Source of the DNA: an uncultured Rivibacter sp.
GTDB lineage: Bacteria > Pseudomonadota > Gammaproteobacteria > Burkholderiales > Burkholderiaceae
DNA: 64,000 nucleotides
Reading direction: 5' to 3'
Assembly (NCBI GenBank): GCA_946480925.1
Contig: CAMLLU010000007.1
Span: forward strand, 1-64,000
Shown here: in pieces, positions 1 through 9,448 of the stretch
Layout: each line of letters starts with the position of its first letter
Numbering within the stretch: position 1 is the stretch's first letter
Notes under the pieces: model-generated
The model's database searches: none
Told to the model about the DNA's origin: nothing
What the model saw: only the letters and a program-made list of their open reading frames with translations
Made by a program: the position numbers and the translations under genes

Positions 1-734
1 TGCGCACGCAAGGCTGCGGCGACAAGCCGGTGCCCAGCGCGCACGGCACGGCCGTAGCCTCGCTGCTGGTGGGGCGCGAAGGCCGCTTCACCGGTGCCGC
101 GCCAAGGGCGACGCTGTTCACCGCCGACGTGTACTGCGGTGAAGCGACCGGCGGCGCCGCCGATGCCATCGTGCAGGCGCTGGCGTGGATGGCGCGCGAA
201 CGGGTGCCGGTGGTGAACGTGAGCCTGGTGGGGCCGCCGAACCGGCTGCTCGAACGGGTGGTGCAGGCGCTGTTGGCACGCGGCCACCTCATCGTGGCGG
301 CGGTGGGCAACGACGGGCCGGCCGCGCCGCCGATGTATCCGGCGGCCTACCCCGGCGTGGTCGCGGTGACGGGCGTCGATGCGCGCCGGCGCGCGTTGCC
401 CGAAGCGGGCCAGGGGCCGCACGTGATGTTTGCCGCGCCGGGGGCCGAGCTGGCCGCGGCGGCCATCGACGACCCGGGCTACGTCGCTGCCCGCGGCACC
501 TCTTTCGCGGCGCCGCTGGTGGCCGGCCTGCTGGCCGCGCGGCTTGCGCAGCCGGATGCAGCACAGGCCGAGCGCGCCATCAACGAACTCGCGGCCACCG
601 CTGCGGACCTCGGCGCCAACGGGCGCGACAAGGTGTTCGGCTACGGCCTGGTGGCGCAGACGCTGCGCGTCGACCCCGCGCGGCTGGCCCGCGCCGACGA
701 TGCCGCGGCGCAGCGGCTGATGCAGGGCCAGTAG
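1..734 (+). CDS. S8 (subtilisin-like) serine peptidase, 3' part only
   Basis: This is the C-terminal portion of a subtilisin-family protease; the frame is open from base 3 and the start lies before the window. The catalytic His is in an HGTAVA motif coded from base 42. The oxyanion-hole Asn is in AVGNDGP, and the catalytic Ser is in GTSFAAP with its Ser codon at 501-503. The catalytic Asp block must lie upstream. The tail DKVFGYGLV is the usual end of the S8 fold and is followed by about 25 residues rich in Ala and Arg, with no obvious anchor. A GTG at base 30 could be mistaken for a start, but it falls inside the conserved core. The substrate is unknown. Confidence 0.88.
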   Translation, partial: RTQGCGDKPVPSAHGTAVASLLVGREGRFTGAAPRATLFTADVYCGEATGGAADAIVQALAWMARERVPVVNVSLVGPPNRLLERVVQALLARGHLIVAAVGNDGPAAPPMYPAAYPGVVAVTGVDARRRALPEAGQGPHVMFAAPGAELAAAAIDDPGYVAARGTSFAAPLVAGLLAARLAQPDAAQAERAINELAATAADLGANGRDKVFGYGLVAQTLRVDPARLARADDAAAQRLMQGQ

Positions 735-892
735 GCGCCGGCCGTTACATCCGTTTGCGCTTTGCCGTGCAGCGCAGGGAAGAAACGCACGAGCCCCGTC
801 GTTGTTGTTCATGAGACCGCAGTTCGTGGGTCTGCGCTGCCGGGCAGACGGCGTGCAGAAAGAACGCGGCACAACGAAGACAGGAGCTCGTT

Positions 893-1600
893 ATGAAGAA
901 GCGCAATCACTGGTTCGTCACGCTGGGTATCGCAGCCGCCATGGCGGCCACGCTGCCGGCGCAGGCCGGCGTAGGCGGCGGCCTTGGTGTCGGCGGTGGG
1001 CTGGGAGGCGGTCTGGGTGGTGGCCAGGGCAGCGGCGGTGTCGGCGCCGGGGCGGGCGGTGCCGGGGTTGGCGCGGGTGGCGGCCTGGGCGGTGGCTTGA
1101 ACGCAGGCGGTTCGCGTGGTGGCGTGTCGGTGGGCGTGGACGGTGCCGCGCAAGGCAGGCCCCAAGGGGCGGTGCGCGGCGAGCGTGCCGAGCGCGGCAT
1201 CGAAAACGCGGCGCAGAAGGTCGACACCGCCGCGCAGCGCGCAGCGACCACCGTGAAGAGCACCAAGGACGGCGTGCAACAACAAGGGGCCGAAGCTGCC
1301 GCGACAGGGCGGGCCGCCGTGCAAACAGGTGCTCAGGCCGGCATGGGCGCGGCCCGCGATGCGGCGCAGCGCAGCCGCAATGTCGGCGCTGAAGCCGCGG
1401 CCAATGCGCAAGCGGCCGGCAATGCCACCGGCCAGCTGAGCGGCAGCGGCACCACTACCGGCTCTGCCAAGAGCGGCAAGGCCGAGCTCAGCGGCTCGGG
1501 CAGCGCGGCCGCCGATGCCGCCGTGAGCACGCAGCGCGGCTCGGCCAGCGTGGGCGCCGAAGGCTCCGCTCAGGGCTCCGCACGCGGCGAGCGCAAGTAA
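893..1600 (+). CDS. Glycine-rich exported protein of unknown function
   Basis: A 235-residue protein with a clear Sec signal peptide (MKKRNHW, then a hydrophobic stretch ending LPAQA, cleavage about residue 25). An AGGAGCT ribosome site lies 6 bases before the ATG. Residues about 26-85 are almost only Gly with Val, Leu and Ala in GGGLG-type repeats. Residues about 90-165 are Ala-, Gln- and Arg-rich and could form helices. The tail is Ser-, Gly- and Ala-rich, with SGSG stretches. There are no Cys residues and no recognised domain. The composition suggests a periplasmic or surface structural protein. The function is not known; the coding call rests on the signal peptide, the ribosome site and the terminator that follows. 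Confidence 0.75.
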   Translation: MKKRNHWFVTLGIAAAMAATLPAQAGVGGGLGVGGGLGGGLGGGQGSGGVGAGAGGAGVGAGGGLGGGLNAGGSRGGVSVGVDGAAQGRPQGAVRGERAERGIENAAQKVDTAAQRAATTVKSTKDGVQQQGAEAAATGRAAVQTGAQAGMGAARDAAQRSRNVGAEAAANAQAAGNATGQLSGSGTTTGSAKSGKAELSGSGSAAADAAVSTQRGSASVGAEGSAQGSARGERK

Positions 1601-1674
1601 GTAGAAGAAGGAAGCCGACGGCCTGCGGCGGGTGTCGCTCTCTCCCACCCGCAGCAGGCACGTGTGGCCGCAAC

Positions 1675-1703
1675 AAAAACGGCGCCTTGGGGCGCCGTTT
1701 TTC
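1675..1703. terminator. Bidirectional rho-independent terminator
   Basis: AAAAACGGCGCC and GGCGCCGTTTTT form a perfect stem around a short TTGG loop, with A-run and T-run on either side. It lies between two convergent genes, the glycine-rich protein and glcB, so it can serve both strands. Confidence 0.9.
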
Positions 1704-1725
1704 ATTGCAAGCAGGGCGGGCCGTG

Positions 1726-3921
1726 TCAGGCCTGGCCGGCCTTCACCTTCAAGCGCCAGGCATGCAGCAGCGGCTCGGTGTAGCCGCTGGGTTGCTCCAG
1801 GCCCTTGAACACGAGGTCCAGCGCCGCCTTGTAGGCCGCCGAGGTGTCGAAGTGGCCGGCCATCGGCTTGTAGAGCGGATCCCCGGCGTTCTGCGCGTCC
1901 ACCACCTTGGCCATGCGCTCGAAGGTTTCACGCACCTGCTCGGCACTCACCACGCCGTGGTGCAGCCAGTTGGCGATGTGCTGGCTGCTGATGCGCAGCG
2001 TCGCGCGGTCTTCCATCAGGCCCACGTTGTGGATGTCGGGCACCTTCGAGCAGCCCACGCCCTGGTCGATCCAGCGCACCACGTAGCCGAGGATGCCCTG
2101 CACGTTGTTGTCGAGCTCCTGCTGGCGCTCGGCCGGCGTCCACTTCGCCTCCTGCACCACGGGAATCTGCAGCAGGTTGGCGAGGACGTTGTCGCGCTCG
2201 GCGTGCGCGTCGGTCTTTTCCAGCGCCTTCTGCACCGCGCTCACGTCCACCTGGTGGTAGTGCAGTGCGTGCAGCGTGGCCGCGGTGGGCGATGGCACCC
2301 ATGCCGTGTTGGCACCGGCCTTGGGGTGGCCGACCTTCTGCTCCAGCATCGCGGCCATCAGGTCGGGCATGGCCCACATGCCCTTGCCGATCTGCGCGCG
2401 GCCGCGCAGGCCGCAGCTCAGGCCCACCAGCACGTTGTTCTTCTCGTAGGCCTGGATCCAGGCGCTGGTCTTCATGTCGCCCTTGCGGAACATCGGGCCG
2501 GCGTGCATGGCGGTGTGCATCTCGTCGCCGGTGCGGTCGAGGAAGCCGGTGTTGATGAAGGCCACGCGGGCCGCGGCCGCTTCGATGCAGGCCATGAGGT
2601 TGACGCTGGTGCGGCGCTCCTCGTCCATGATGCCCAGCTTCACCGTGTTGGCCGGCAGGCCGAGCACCTGCTCCACGCGGCCGAACAGCTCGCTCGCGAA
2701 GGCCACTTCCTTCGGGCCGTGCATCTTGGGCTTCACGATGTAGATCGAGCCGGTGCGCGAGTTGCGGATGACGCCCGCTGCGCCCTGGCGCTTCAGGTCC
2801 ACCATCGCGATGGTCACGGTGATCACCGCGTCCATGATCCCTTCGGGGATCTCCTTGCCGTCGCCATAGAGGATGGCCGGGTTGGTCATCAGGTGGCCCA
2901 CGTTGCGCACGAACATCAGCGAGCGGCCATGCAGCGTTACCTCGCCGCCGTTGGCGCCGGTGTATTGCCGGTCGGTGTTGAGGCCGCGCGTGAAGGTCTT
3001 GCCGCCCTTGCTGACCTGCTCGGTGAGCGTGCCCTGCAGGATGCCCAGCCAGTTGCGGTAGGCCAGCGTCTTGTCTTCGTCGTCCACCGCCGCCACCGAG
3101 TCCTCGAGGTCGAGGATGGTCGAGAGCGCGGCTTCGAGCACGACGTCGCTCACGCCGGCCGGGTCGGTCTTGCCGATGGGCGTGGCGCGATCGATGCGGA
3201 TGTCGATGTGCAGGCCGTTGTGCTTGAGCAGCACCGAAGACGGCGCCGCCGCATCACCCTGGTAGCCGACGAACTGAGACGGCTCGGCTAGCGTGGTGGT
3301 GTCGCTGCCCAGCGCCACCACCAGCTTGCCGCCTTCGACGCGATAACCCGTGGCCTGCTTGTGCGAGCCATTGGCCAGCGGCGCGGCCTGGTCGAGCACG
3401 TTGCGCGCGAACTCGATCACCTTCGCGCCGCGCACCGGGTTGTAGCCCGAGCCCTTCTCGGCGCCGCCGGTTTCGGCGATCGCATCGGTGCCGTACAGCG
3501 CGTCGTACAGCGAACCCCAGCGTGCGTTGGCTGCATTGAGCGCATAGCGCGCGTTGAGGATGGGCACCACCAGCTGCGGGCCGGCCTGCACGGCAAGCTC
3601 GGCATCGACATTCGCCGTGGTGGCCTGCACGCCCCTGGGTTGCGGCAGCAGGTAGCCGATCTGCTCGAGGAAGGCGCGGTAGGCCTTCATGTCGGTGATG
3701 GGGCCGGGGTGCGCCTTGTGCCAGGTGTCGAGCTCGACCTGCAGGCGGTCGCGCTCGGCCAGCAGCGCGACGTTCCTGGGCGCAAGGTCGGCCACGATGG
3801 CATCGAAGCCCTGCCAGAAGGTGGCGCTGGCCACGCCGGTGGCCGGCAGCACCTGGTCTTCGATGAAGCGGTACAGCCCGGTGGCGACCTGGAGGCGGTG
3901 AACGGTGGTGCGTGCGGTCAT
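1726..3921 (-). CDS. glcB: Malate synthase G
   Basis: A 731-residue cytosolic enzyme that condenses glyoxylate with acetyl-CoA to malate, completing the glyoxylate shunt or glycolate use. The length fits the monomeric G form (about 720-730), not the shorter A form. Recognisable blocks are the N-terminal [13 protein letters not shown], the core [28 protein letters not shown], the acidic [10 protein letters not shown] segment, [13 protein letters not shown], and the C-terminal [16 protein letters not shown] containing the catalytic-base region. The gene stands alone: the next gene downstream is convergent and separated by a terminator, and the haloacid dehalogenase gene lies 31 bases upstream on the same strand. 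They could share a transcript, which would link two-carbon acid production and use; that link is inference. Confidence 0.97.
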   Translation of the reverse strand: MTARTTVHRLQVATGLYRFIEDQVLPATGVASATFWQGFDAIVADLAPRNVALLAERDRLQVELDTWHKAHPGPITDMKAYRAFLEQIGYLLPQPRGVQATTANVDAELAVQAGPQLVVPILNARYALNAANARWGSLYDALYGTDAIAETGGAEKGSGYNPVRGAKVIEFARNVLDQAAPLANGSHKQATGYRVEGGKLVVALGSDTTTLAEPSQFVGYQGDAAAPSSVLLKHNGLHIDIRIDRATPIGKTDPAGVSDVVLEAALSTILDLEDSVAAVDDEDKTLAYRNWLGILQGTLTEQVSKGGKTFTRGLNTDRQYTGANGGEVTLHGRSLMFVRNVGHLMTNPAILYGDGKEIPEGIMDAVITVTIAMVDLKRQGAAGVIRNSRTGSIYIVKPKMHGPKEVAFASELFGRVEQVLGLPANTVKLGIMDEERRTSVNLMACIEAAAARVAFINTGFLDRTGDEMHTAMHAGPMFRKGDMKTSAWIQAYEKNNVLVGLSCGLRGRAQIGKGMWAMPDLMAAMLEQKVGHPKAGANTAWVPSPTAATLHALHYHQVDVSAVQKALEKTDAHAERDNVLANLLQIPVVQEAKWTPAERQQELDNNVQGILGYVVRWIDQGVGCSKVPDIHNVGLMEDRATLRISSQHIANWLHHGVVSAEQVRETFERMAKVVDAQNAGDPLYKPMAGHFDTSAAYKAALDLVFKGLEQPSGYTEPLLHAWRLKVKAGQA

Positions 3922-3952
3922 GGTGAACCTCTCTTGGAACGGAAGCTGAAAG

Positions 3953-4630
3953 TCAGGAAGCAGGAAAGAAACCCAGCACGTCGCGCAGGCTGGTGCCTGT
4001 GCGCGTGGGCGCCCCCAGCGGTTCGGCCGGGGCGCCCGTGCGATTGACCCACAAGGTGGTGTAGCCGAACCACGTGGCGCCCAGGGCGTCCCAGCCGTTG
4101 CTGGACACGAACAGGATGTTTCTTGCCGGCAGGCCCAGTGCCTGCGGTCCCAGCGCGTAGGCGGCGGGATCGGTCTTGTAGCGGCGCACCTCGTGCACCG
4201 ACAGCACGTGGTCGAGCAGGCCGTCGAAGCCCGAGCTCTTCACCGCGACCGCCAGCATTTCGGGGTCGCCGTTGCTCAGGATGCCGGTGCGCATGCCGCG
4301 CTTCTTCAGCGCCTGCAGCACCGCCTTGTTTTCGGGGAAGGCGGCCAGCGCGCGGTACTGGTTCATGAGCCGCTCCTCGCGCTCCAGCGGCAGCGGGAGC
4401 GCGAGGCGCTGCGCGGCATAGCGCAGGGCTGCGCGGGTCAGCTCCCAGAACGGCCGGTAGTGCTCGGGCCCGCTCATCGAGACCATGCGGGTGTAGTCGA
4501 TCTGCTTGTCGCGCCACAGCGCCGAAAGCTTTTCGCCCTGGCCGGCATAGAACTGCTCGGCCAGGCTCGCCACGCTGTACACGTCGAACAGCGTGCCGTA
4601 GGCGTCGAAAAGGACGGCTTGGGGCTTCAT
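3953..4630 (-). CDS. Haloacid dehalogenase, type II (HAD superfamily)
   Basis: A 225-residue HAD hydrolase of the L-2-haloacid dehalogenase class. Motif I is DAYGTLFD with the nucleophile Asp9. Motif II is SNGDPEM, the Lys region is [10 protein letters not shown], and motif III is [10 protein letters not shown], where SSN-x2-D matches the type II dehalogenase signature rather than the usual HAD DD pair. It would replace a 2-halo group by hydroxyl with inversion; the physiological substrate may instead be another 2-substituted acid. It is transcribed away from a LysR regulator that starts 91 bases off, a common arrangement for regulated catabolic genes, and it lies just upstream of glcB. Confidence 0.85.
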   Translation of the reverse strand: MKPQAVLFDAYGTLFDVYSVASLAEQFYAGQGEKLSALWRDKQIDYTRMVSMSGPEHYRPFWELTRAALRYAAQRLALPLPLEREERLMNQYRALAAFPENKAVLQALKKRGMRTGILSNGDPEMLAVAVKSSGFDGLLDHVLSVHEVRRYKTDPAAYALGPQALGLPARNILFVSSNGWDALGATWFGYTTLWVNRTGAPAEPLGAPTRTGTSLRDVLGFFPAS

Positions 4631-4721
4631 GAGTCGAGCACTCTAATGCTGACTTCAGTGACGATAAATATCGCCGGTGGCGGTTGATCTTTGCGCAAAT
4701 GAGGGCTAATCTGCCCCACCC

Positions 4722-5636
4722 ATGGACCGCCTCAAGCAGATCGAATCCTTCGTCGCCGTGGCCACCAAGGGCAGCCTCACTGCCGCCGCCAACGCCGAAG
4801 GGGTGGCGCCAGCGGTGATCGGGCGCCGCATCGACGCGCTCGAGGAGCGCCTGGGCGTGAAGCTGCTGGTGCGCACCACGCGCCGCATCACGCTCACCCA
4901 CGAAGGCAGCGCCTTCCTCGAAGACTGCCAGCGCCTGCTGGCCGACCTGGCCAACGCCGAAGCCAGCGTGAGCGCCGGCGGCGTGAAGGCCAGCGGCCAT
5001 CTGCGGCTCACCGCGCCGGCCGGCTTCGGCCGCCGGCACGTGGCGCCGCTGGTGCCGCGCTTCGTGGACCTGCATCCGGAGGTGTCGATCTCGCTGAACC
5101 TGAGCGACCGCGTGGTGGACATCGTCAACGAAGGCTTCGACTGCGCGGTGCGCGTGGGTGACCTGCCCGATTCGAGCCTCGTGAGCGTGCGCCTGGCCGA
5201 CAACCGCCGCCTGTGCGTGGCCACGCCCGACTACCTGCGACGCCACGGCACGCCGCGCCACCCGAGCGAACTTTCGGCACACGGCTGCCTCACGCTCAGC
5301 TCCGATGCCAGCCAGACCCGCGGCTGGGCCTTCACGATCGACGGCGAGCTTCACCACATGCGCCCGCCCGCGCGGCTGGACTGTTCCGACGGCCAGGTGC
5401 TGCACGACTGGTGCCTCGCGAACCTGGGCATCGCGTGGCGCTCCACGTGGGAGGTCGAGCGTGAGGTGGCTGAAGGCCGGCTGGTCAGCGTGCTCGACGA
5501 CTTCGCCGCGCCGCCCAACGGCATCTATGCCGTGTTTCCGCAGCGCAAGCACCTGCCGCTGCGCGTGCGGCTGTGGATCGACTTCCTGAAGCACACCTAC
5601 GGCGACGCCGGTTACTGGTCTCCATCGGCAGCCTGA
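4722..5636 (+). CDS. LysR-family transcriptional regulator
   Basis: A 304-residue regulator. The N-terminal winged helix-turn-helix covers about residues 1-60 (GSLTAAANAEGVAPAVIGRR, then a linker ending RTTRRITLTHEG). An effector-binding domain follows from about residue 90 (GHLRLTAPAGFGRRHVAP, typical of the CrgA/DsdC-like group of proteobacterial LTTRs). It is divergent from the haloacid dehalogenase gene, with 91 bases between start codons, so autoregulation and control of that gene are likely. The short AT-richer stretch TGACGATAAATATCG at about 4657-4671 in that gap is a plausible promoter/operator zone. The effector is unknown. Confidence 0.92.
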   Translation: MDRLKQIESFVAVATKGSLTAAANAEGVAPAVIGRRIDALEERLGVKLLVRTTRRITLTHEGSAFLEDCQRLLADLANAEASVSAGGVKASGHLRLTAPAGFGRRHVAPLVPRFVDLHPEVSISLNLSDRVVDIVNEGFDCAVRVGDLPDSSLVSVRLADNRRLCVATPDYLRRHGTPRHPSELSAHGCLTLSSDASQTRGWAFTIDGELHHMRPPARLDCSDGQVLHDWCLANLGIAWRSTWEVEREVAEGRLVSVLDDFAAPPNGIYAVFPQRKHLPLRVRLWIDFLKHTYGDAGYWSPSAA

Positions 5637-5778
5637 GGCGTCGCCCAAGCACGAGCGCGCTTCGACCGCAAGGGCCTTGGAGCGCACGACTTAGGGGGAG
5701 GTTTTGCATCGCCCGCTCCGTACACTGCGCCGCGTTTTCCAAACCGCGCCAAACGGCGATCGATCAGGGGGAGTTGCG

Positions 5779-8427
5779 ATGCTGATGCGCAAATGGGTGA
5801 AATCTGCCGTGGCAGCCTGGGCCGCAGCCTTGGTGCTGACTGCATGCGGCGGTGGTGACGGCGACAACGCCCCGCCGCCTGCCACCGGCAGCGTGTCGGG
5901 TCGCGTGCTGGCGGCCGACAGCAGCGAGCCGCTGGCCAACGCCAAGGTGTCGGTGGGCGGCAGCACCGTGCAGACCGATGCGCAAGGGCGCTTCGCGCTG
6001 CCGGCCGTCGCAGTGGCCACGCGCGCCGTCGTGAAGGCCGAAGCCTCCGGCTATGGCGACAACTTCGGCGTCACCGAAGTGCGTGCCGGCGCAGCCAGCG
6101 CGGTCGAGCTGCGGCTGGTACCTTCTGCTCCGCCGCAAACCTTCGCGGCCGATGCTGCGGCGACGCTCGGCATTTCGCAGTCCACTGCGCAGGTCACGCT
6201 GCCAGCCAATGCGCTGGTGGTCGAAGGAACCGGCGCCGCCGCCACCGGCACGCTGACTGCGCGGCTTACACCCATCGACCCCGCACGCGACCCTCGCAGC
6301 ATGCCGGGCGACTACACCACCAGCACCGGCGCTGCACTCGAAAGCTTCGGCGCACTCGGCGTGGTGCTCACCGACGCGACCGGAAACCGCCTCAACCTCA
6401 AGGCCGGCACCACCGCCACGGTGCGCATCCCGCTGGCCACGCGCTCGGCCAACCCACCGGCCACCATCCCGCTGTTCCATTTCAACGAAACCACCGGGCT
6501 CTGGGTGGAGGAAGGCAGCGCCACGCTGCAGGGCACGGCGCCGAACCAGTACTACGAAGGCAGCGTTTCGCACTTCTCGATCTGGAATGCCGACCAGGTG
6601 GCCGACACGATCTACGTGCACGGCTGCCTGCGCCATGCCAACGGAACGCCGGTCACCTTCGCGAGCGTGGTCAGTGAAGGTATCGACTACTCGGGCACCG
6701 GTTTCGATCTCACCGACGATCAAGGGCGCTTCTCCGTGCCGATCCGCAAGAACGGCCGCGCCGCCATCCAGTCCACCGAAGGCAATGGTTCCAACGTCGT
6801 GGAGGTCGGCCCTTCGACCACCGACATCACGCTCACCACCTGCCTGGTGCTCAACGACAAGCCTGCGGCGCCGCAGATCGTCGTGCCGCCGCAAGACCGG
6901 GTGGTTGCGCAAGGCGATTTCGCCAGCTTCTACGTGGGCGCCAGCGGTACCGGTCCGCTGCGCTACCAGTGGCAGCACAACGGCACCAGCATCGCAGGGG
7001 CGACCTATCCGTACCTGATCGTCAGCCCTGCCAAGCTGGCCGATGCCGGGGCCTACACCGTGGTGGTGAGCAACGAAGGCGGCTCGGCGAGCGCGAGCGC
7101 GTTGCTCTCGGTGGGCACGGCGGCCCCGCCGGTCATCGTGCAGCAGCCTGCGTCGCTCACGCTGTTGCCCGGCGCCACGGCGAGTTTCTCGGTCAGCGCG
7201 GCGGGTGGCTCTGCCTTTCAATGGCGCCGCAACGGCGTCGACATTGCCGACGCCACAGCATCCACCTACAGCTTCGGCCCGGTGAGCGTGGCCGATTCGG
7301 GCAGTGTCTTCACGGTGCGTGTCTCGAACGCAGCAGGCAGCACCGTGAGCGACGCCGCCTCGCTGACCGTGACGAACACCGTGGTGGCTCCCACCATCAC
7401 CGTGCCGCCAGCCAGTGCCAGCGTGCCGGTGGGCCAGAGCGCGGTGTTCAGCGTGACGGCCGGCGGCACGGCGCCGTTCACCTACCAGTGGCGGCGCAAC
7501 GGTGCCGACATCGCCGGCGCCACCTCGGCGAGCTACATCACCCCGCCGGTCGTTGCGGCAGACAACGGTGCCAGCTTCAGCGTGGTCGTGAGCAACAGCG
7601 CAGGGTCCGTGACGAGCGGTTCCGCCACGCTGACCGTCGCGGCTGACGACACCGAGCAGAAGCTGGCGCTGCTGCGGCTGCTGTCGCTGGCCGGCAACCT
7701 GCTGGAGGCGGGCGCCGCGCCGATGGAGCTGGTCGGTGACGACGCGAAGTCGCTGCCCAGCGCTTCCGTGTGCCCGGGCGGCGGCTCCGTGAGCGGCACG
7801 CTCGACGGCGCTGCACTGGGTGCCGGCGTGACGATGCCCGCCTCCGGCACGCTGGCCGCCACCTTCAGCCGGTGCGTGACCGATAGCGAGGCCTTGTACC
7901 AAGGCAGTGCCTCGGTGGTCTACAGCTTCTCGAGCTTTGAGCCGGCCAGCGGCAATGCCACGGCCACCATGAGCAACCTGCGCATCACCCACAGCGGCGG
8001 CACCGGCGACCTCACGGCCAACGGCGGCGTCAGCCTCGTGGTCGCCAACAGCGTGGCCAATGGCGATGTGACCTACAACTACACCATCACGCCCGGTGTC
8101 AACGCCACCTTGCGCAATGAAATCAATGGCCTGCTGGCCACATTCAACTCGGGCGCGCTGCAGAACCGTTTCGTGATGGTGGCTGCCACCGAGCGGCTGA
8201 AGTCGATCCGCAACCAGTACTCGGCGTTGAACTTCTCGGTCGGCGGCGTGGCCTACGTGGCCGAAGGCTTCTACCAGCTCGACTACAACACCAGCGGCGG
8301 GCTGCCCGTGCTGCTGGGTGGCTCGGGCGAGGTGCGGCTCACGAGTGGCGGTGCACTGGTGGGGCGCCTGTTCGCGAACGACCAGGGCCTGTTCATCGAG
8401 GTCAACGGCACCGTCACGCCCTTCTGA
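5779..8427 (+). CDS. Large lipoprotein with carboxypeptidase-regulatory-like and Ig-like domains
   Basis: An 882-residue predicted outer-membrane or periplasmic lipoprotein. The start at 5779 is chosen because AGGGGGA precedes it by about 6 bases and a signal sequence with lipobox LTAC follows; the open frame reaches back to 5704 without a better start. After the lipid Cys comes a carboxypeptidase-regulatory-like beta domain (SVSGRVLAADSSEPLANAKV), then a beta-rich region, a second similar module (VHGCLRHANGTPVTFASV), three Ig-like repeats carrying YQWQHNG, FQWRRNG and YQWRRNG cores, and a unique C-terminal beta domain of about 250 residues. It resembles surface adhesion or carbohydrate-associated proteins of Burkholderiales. 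The ligand is unknown. Confidence 0.85.
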   Translation: MLMRKWVKSAVAAWAAALVLTACGGGDGDNAPPPATGSVSGRVLAADSSEPLANAKVSVGGSTVQTDAQGRFALPAVAVATRAVVKAEASGYGDNFGVTEVRAGAASAVELRLVPSAPPQTFAADAAATLGISQSTAQVTLPANALVVEGTGAAATGTLTARLTPIDPARDPRSMPGDYTTSTGAALESFGALGVVLTDATGNRLNLKAGTTATVRIPLATRSANPPATIPLFHFNETTGLWVEEGSATLQGTAPNQYYEGSVSHFSIWNADQVADTIYVHGCLRHANGTPVTFASVVSEGIDYSGTGFDLTDDQGRFSVPIRKNGRAAIQSTEGNGSNVVEVGPSTTDITLTTCLVLNDKPAAPQIVVPPQDRVVAQGDFASFYVGASGTGPLRYQWQHNGTSIAGATYPYLIVSPAKLADAGAYTVVVSNEGGSASASALLSVGTAAPPVIVQQPASLTLLPGATASFSVSAAGGSAFQWRRNGVDIADATASTYSFGPVSVADSGSVFTVRVSNAAGSTVSDAASLTVTNTVVAPTITVPPASASVPVGQSAVFSVTAGGTAPFTYQWRRNGADIAGATSASYITPPVVAADNGASFSVVVSNSAGSVTSGSATLTVAADDTEQKLALLRLLSLAGNLLEAGAAPMELVGDDAKSLPSASVCPGGGSVSGTLDGAALGAGVTMPASGTLAATFSRCVTDSEALYQGSASVVYSFSSFEPASGNATATMSNLRITHSGGTGDLTANGGVSLVVANSVANGDVTYNYTITPGVNATLRNEINGLLATFNSGALQNRFVMVAATERLKSIRNQYSALNFSVGGVAYVAEGFYQLDYNTSGGLPVLLGGSGEVRLTSGGALVGRLFANDQGLFIEVNGTVTPF

Positions 8428-8462
8428 CGGGCTGGGCACCGCCACGCCTGCTCCACAAGAAG

Positions 8463-8495
8463 GTGCCCGCGCGGGAATAATCGCGGGCACTTTTT
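8463..8495 (+). terminator. Rho-independent terminator abutting the next ribosome site
   Basis: GTGCCCGCG (8463-8471) pairs perfectly with CGCGGGCAC (8482-8490) and is followed by TTTTT. It ends the lipoprotein transcript. The U-run lies only two bases from the GGAGGA ribosome site of the next gene, so it could also attenuate that gene. Confidence 0.85.
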
Positions 8496-8508
8496 GCGGA
8501 GGAAACCG

Positions 8509-8964
8509 ATGCTCGTCGAATCCTTGCTCGCCTATGCGCACTTCGTCGCCATCCTGAGCCTGGTGGTGTTCATCACCAGCGAGGCTGCGTTGTGCCGGCC
8601 CGAATGGATGAATGCCGCGGTGGTGCAACGGCTGGCGCGCGTGGACATGATCTACGCCGCCTCGGCTGTGGCGGTACTTCTCACGGGTGTGGCCCGCACG
8701 GTGTGGGGTCTCAAGGGCGCGGGCTGGTACTGGAGCCAGCCGCTGCTGCACATCAAGGTCACGCTGTTCGTCGTGATCGGGCTCATGTCCATCAAGCCCA
8801 CGCTCACCTTCATCCGCTGGAAGAAGGCGCTGCTGGCCAACGGCAGCCTGCCGGCAGAAGCCGAGGTGCGCAGCACGCGGCGGCTCATCATGGTGCAGGC
8901 CCATCTCATCATGCTGATCCCGCTGGCTGCCGTGATGCTCGCGCGCGGCGTGTGGGTCCGATAG
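8509..8964 (+). CDS. DUF2214-family integral membrane protein
   Basis: A 151-residue protein with four hydrophobic segments at about residues 6-26, 43-62, 76-93 and 128-148, matching the DUF2214 family (LLAYAHFVAILSLV, WSQPLLHIKVTLFVVIG and QAHLIMLIPLAAVMLARG are typical). The ATG at 8509 is preferred because GGAGGA lies 5 bases upstream; an in-frame TTG at 8494 sits inside the terminator U-run. The function is not known; conserved His residues in the helices (LLAYAHF, LLHIKV, AHLIML) would allow haem or metal binding, but that is inference. It is followed by a terminator shared with the convergent PsiF-like gene. Confidence 0.85.
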   Translation: MLVESLLAYAHFVAILSLVVFITSEAALCRPEWMNAAVVQRLARVDMIYAASAVAVLLTGVARTVWGLKGAGWYWSQPLLHIKVTLFVVIGLMSIKPTLTFIRWKKALLANGSLPAEAEVRSTRRLIMVQAHLIMLIPLAAVMLARGVWVR

Positions 8965-8979
8965 TTGGCCGCTGCAGAA

Positions 8980-9014
8980 ACGACAAAGCCCGGCATCGCC
9001 GGGCTTGTCGTTGT
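8980..9014. terminator. Bidirectional terminator
   Basis: ACGACAAAGCCCGGC and GCCGGGCTTGTCGT form a long stem with one bulged A and an ATC loop, between the convergent DUF2214 and PsiF-like genes. Confidence 0.85.
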
Positions 9015-9030
9015 GGCAGTCGCTTCCTGC

Positions 9031-9336
9031 TTACTTGGCGAGGCATTCCTTCATGAATGCCTTGCGCTCGTCGCCGGTCTTGCCGGTGGCTTCCTTGTTG
9101 CAGGCCTTCATCTTGTCCTGCTGAGCGGCCTTGACCTCGCCATCAGCGGCGGTCTTTTTGCTTGACAGGCACTCCTTCATGAAGGCCTTGCGTTCGTCGC
9201 CCTTCTTGCCCTCCGCTTCCTTGTTGCAGGTGGCCATCTTGCTCTGCTGAGCCGTCGGCTTCTTGGCTTCTTCGGCAGCCAGGGCCGGGGTGGCGAAGGC
9301 GCAGGCCAGTGCAATAGCGGTGATCACGTTCTTCAT
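9031..9336 (-). CDS. PsiF-repeat periplasmic protein
   Basis: A 101-residue exported protein. The signal peptide is MKNVITAIALACAFATPALA. Two PsiF repeats follow, each with CNKEA..GDERKAFMKECL and paired Cys residues spaced alike, joined by a Lys-rich linker. The start at 9336 is set by AGGAGG nine bases upstream; the frame stays open further but without a signal peptide. In Escherichia coli psiF is induced by phosphate starvation and its function is unknown. The repeats probably each hold one disulfide, which is inference from the Cys pairs. Confidence 0.88.
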   Translation of the reverse strand: MKNVITAIALACAFATPALAAEEAKKPTAQQSKMATCNKEAEGKKGDERKAFMKECLSSKKTAADGEVKAAQQDKMKACNKEATGKTGDERKAFMKECLAK

Positions 9337-9448
9337 TTCTCTTTTCCTCCTTGAGAAGCGGCAACAGTGCCGGCGCGCATTGGACCACCACTGCAAAAAG
9401 GCGAACAAGCCACCCCACGGGGGGATGGTGTGCATCTGCGCAACGGTT

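Noticed and set aside
5764..8904. A 1046-codon open frame on the minus strand opposite the Ig-like lipoprotein gene
   Set aside because: Composition is His/Arg/Gly/Ala-rich as expected for the antisense of a high-GC gene, with no ribosome site and no domain; the plus strand has signal peptide, lipobox and Ig repeats.
9409..9430. Hairpin CCACCCC-ACGG-GGGGATGG between the PsiF and kinase genes as a terminator
   Set aside because: The nearest T-run on the minus strand is about 12 bases away and the stem is short; too weak to call.
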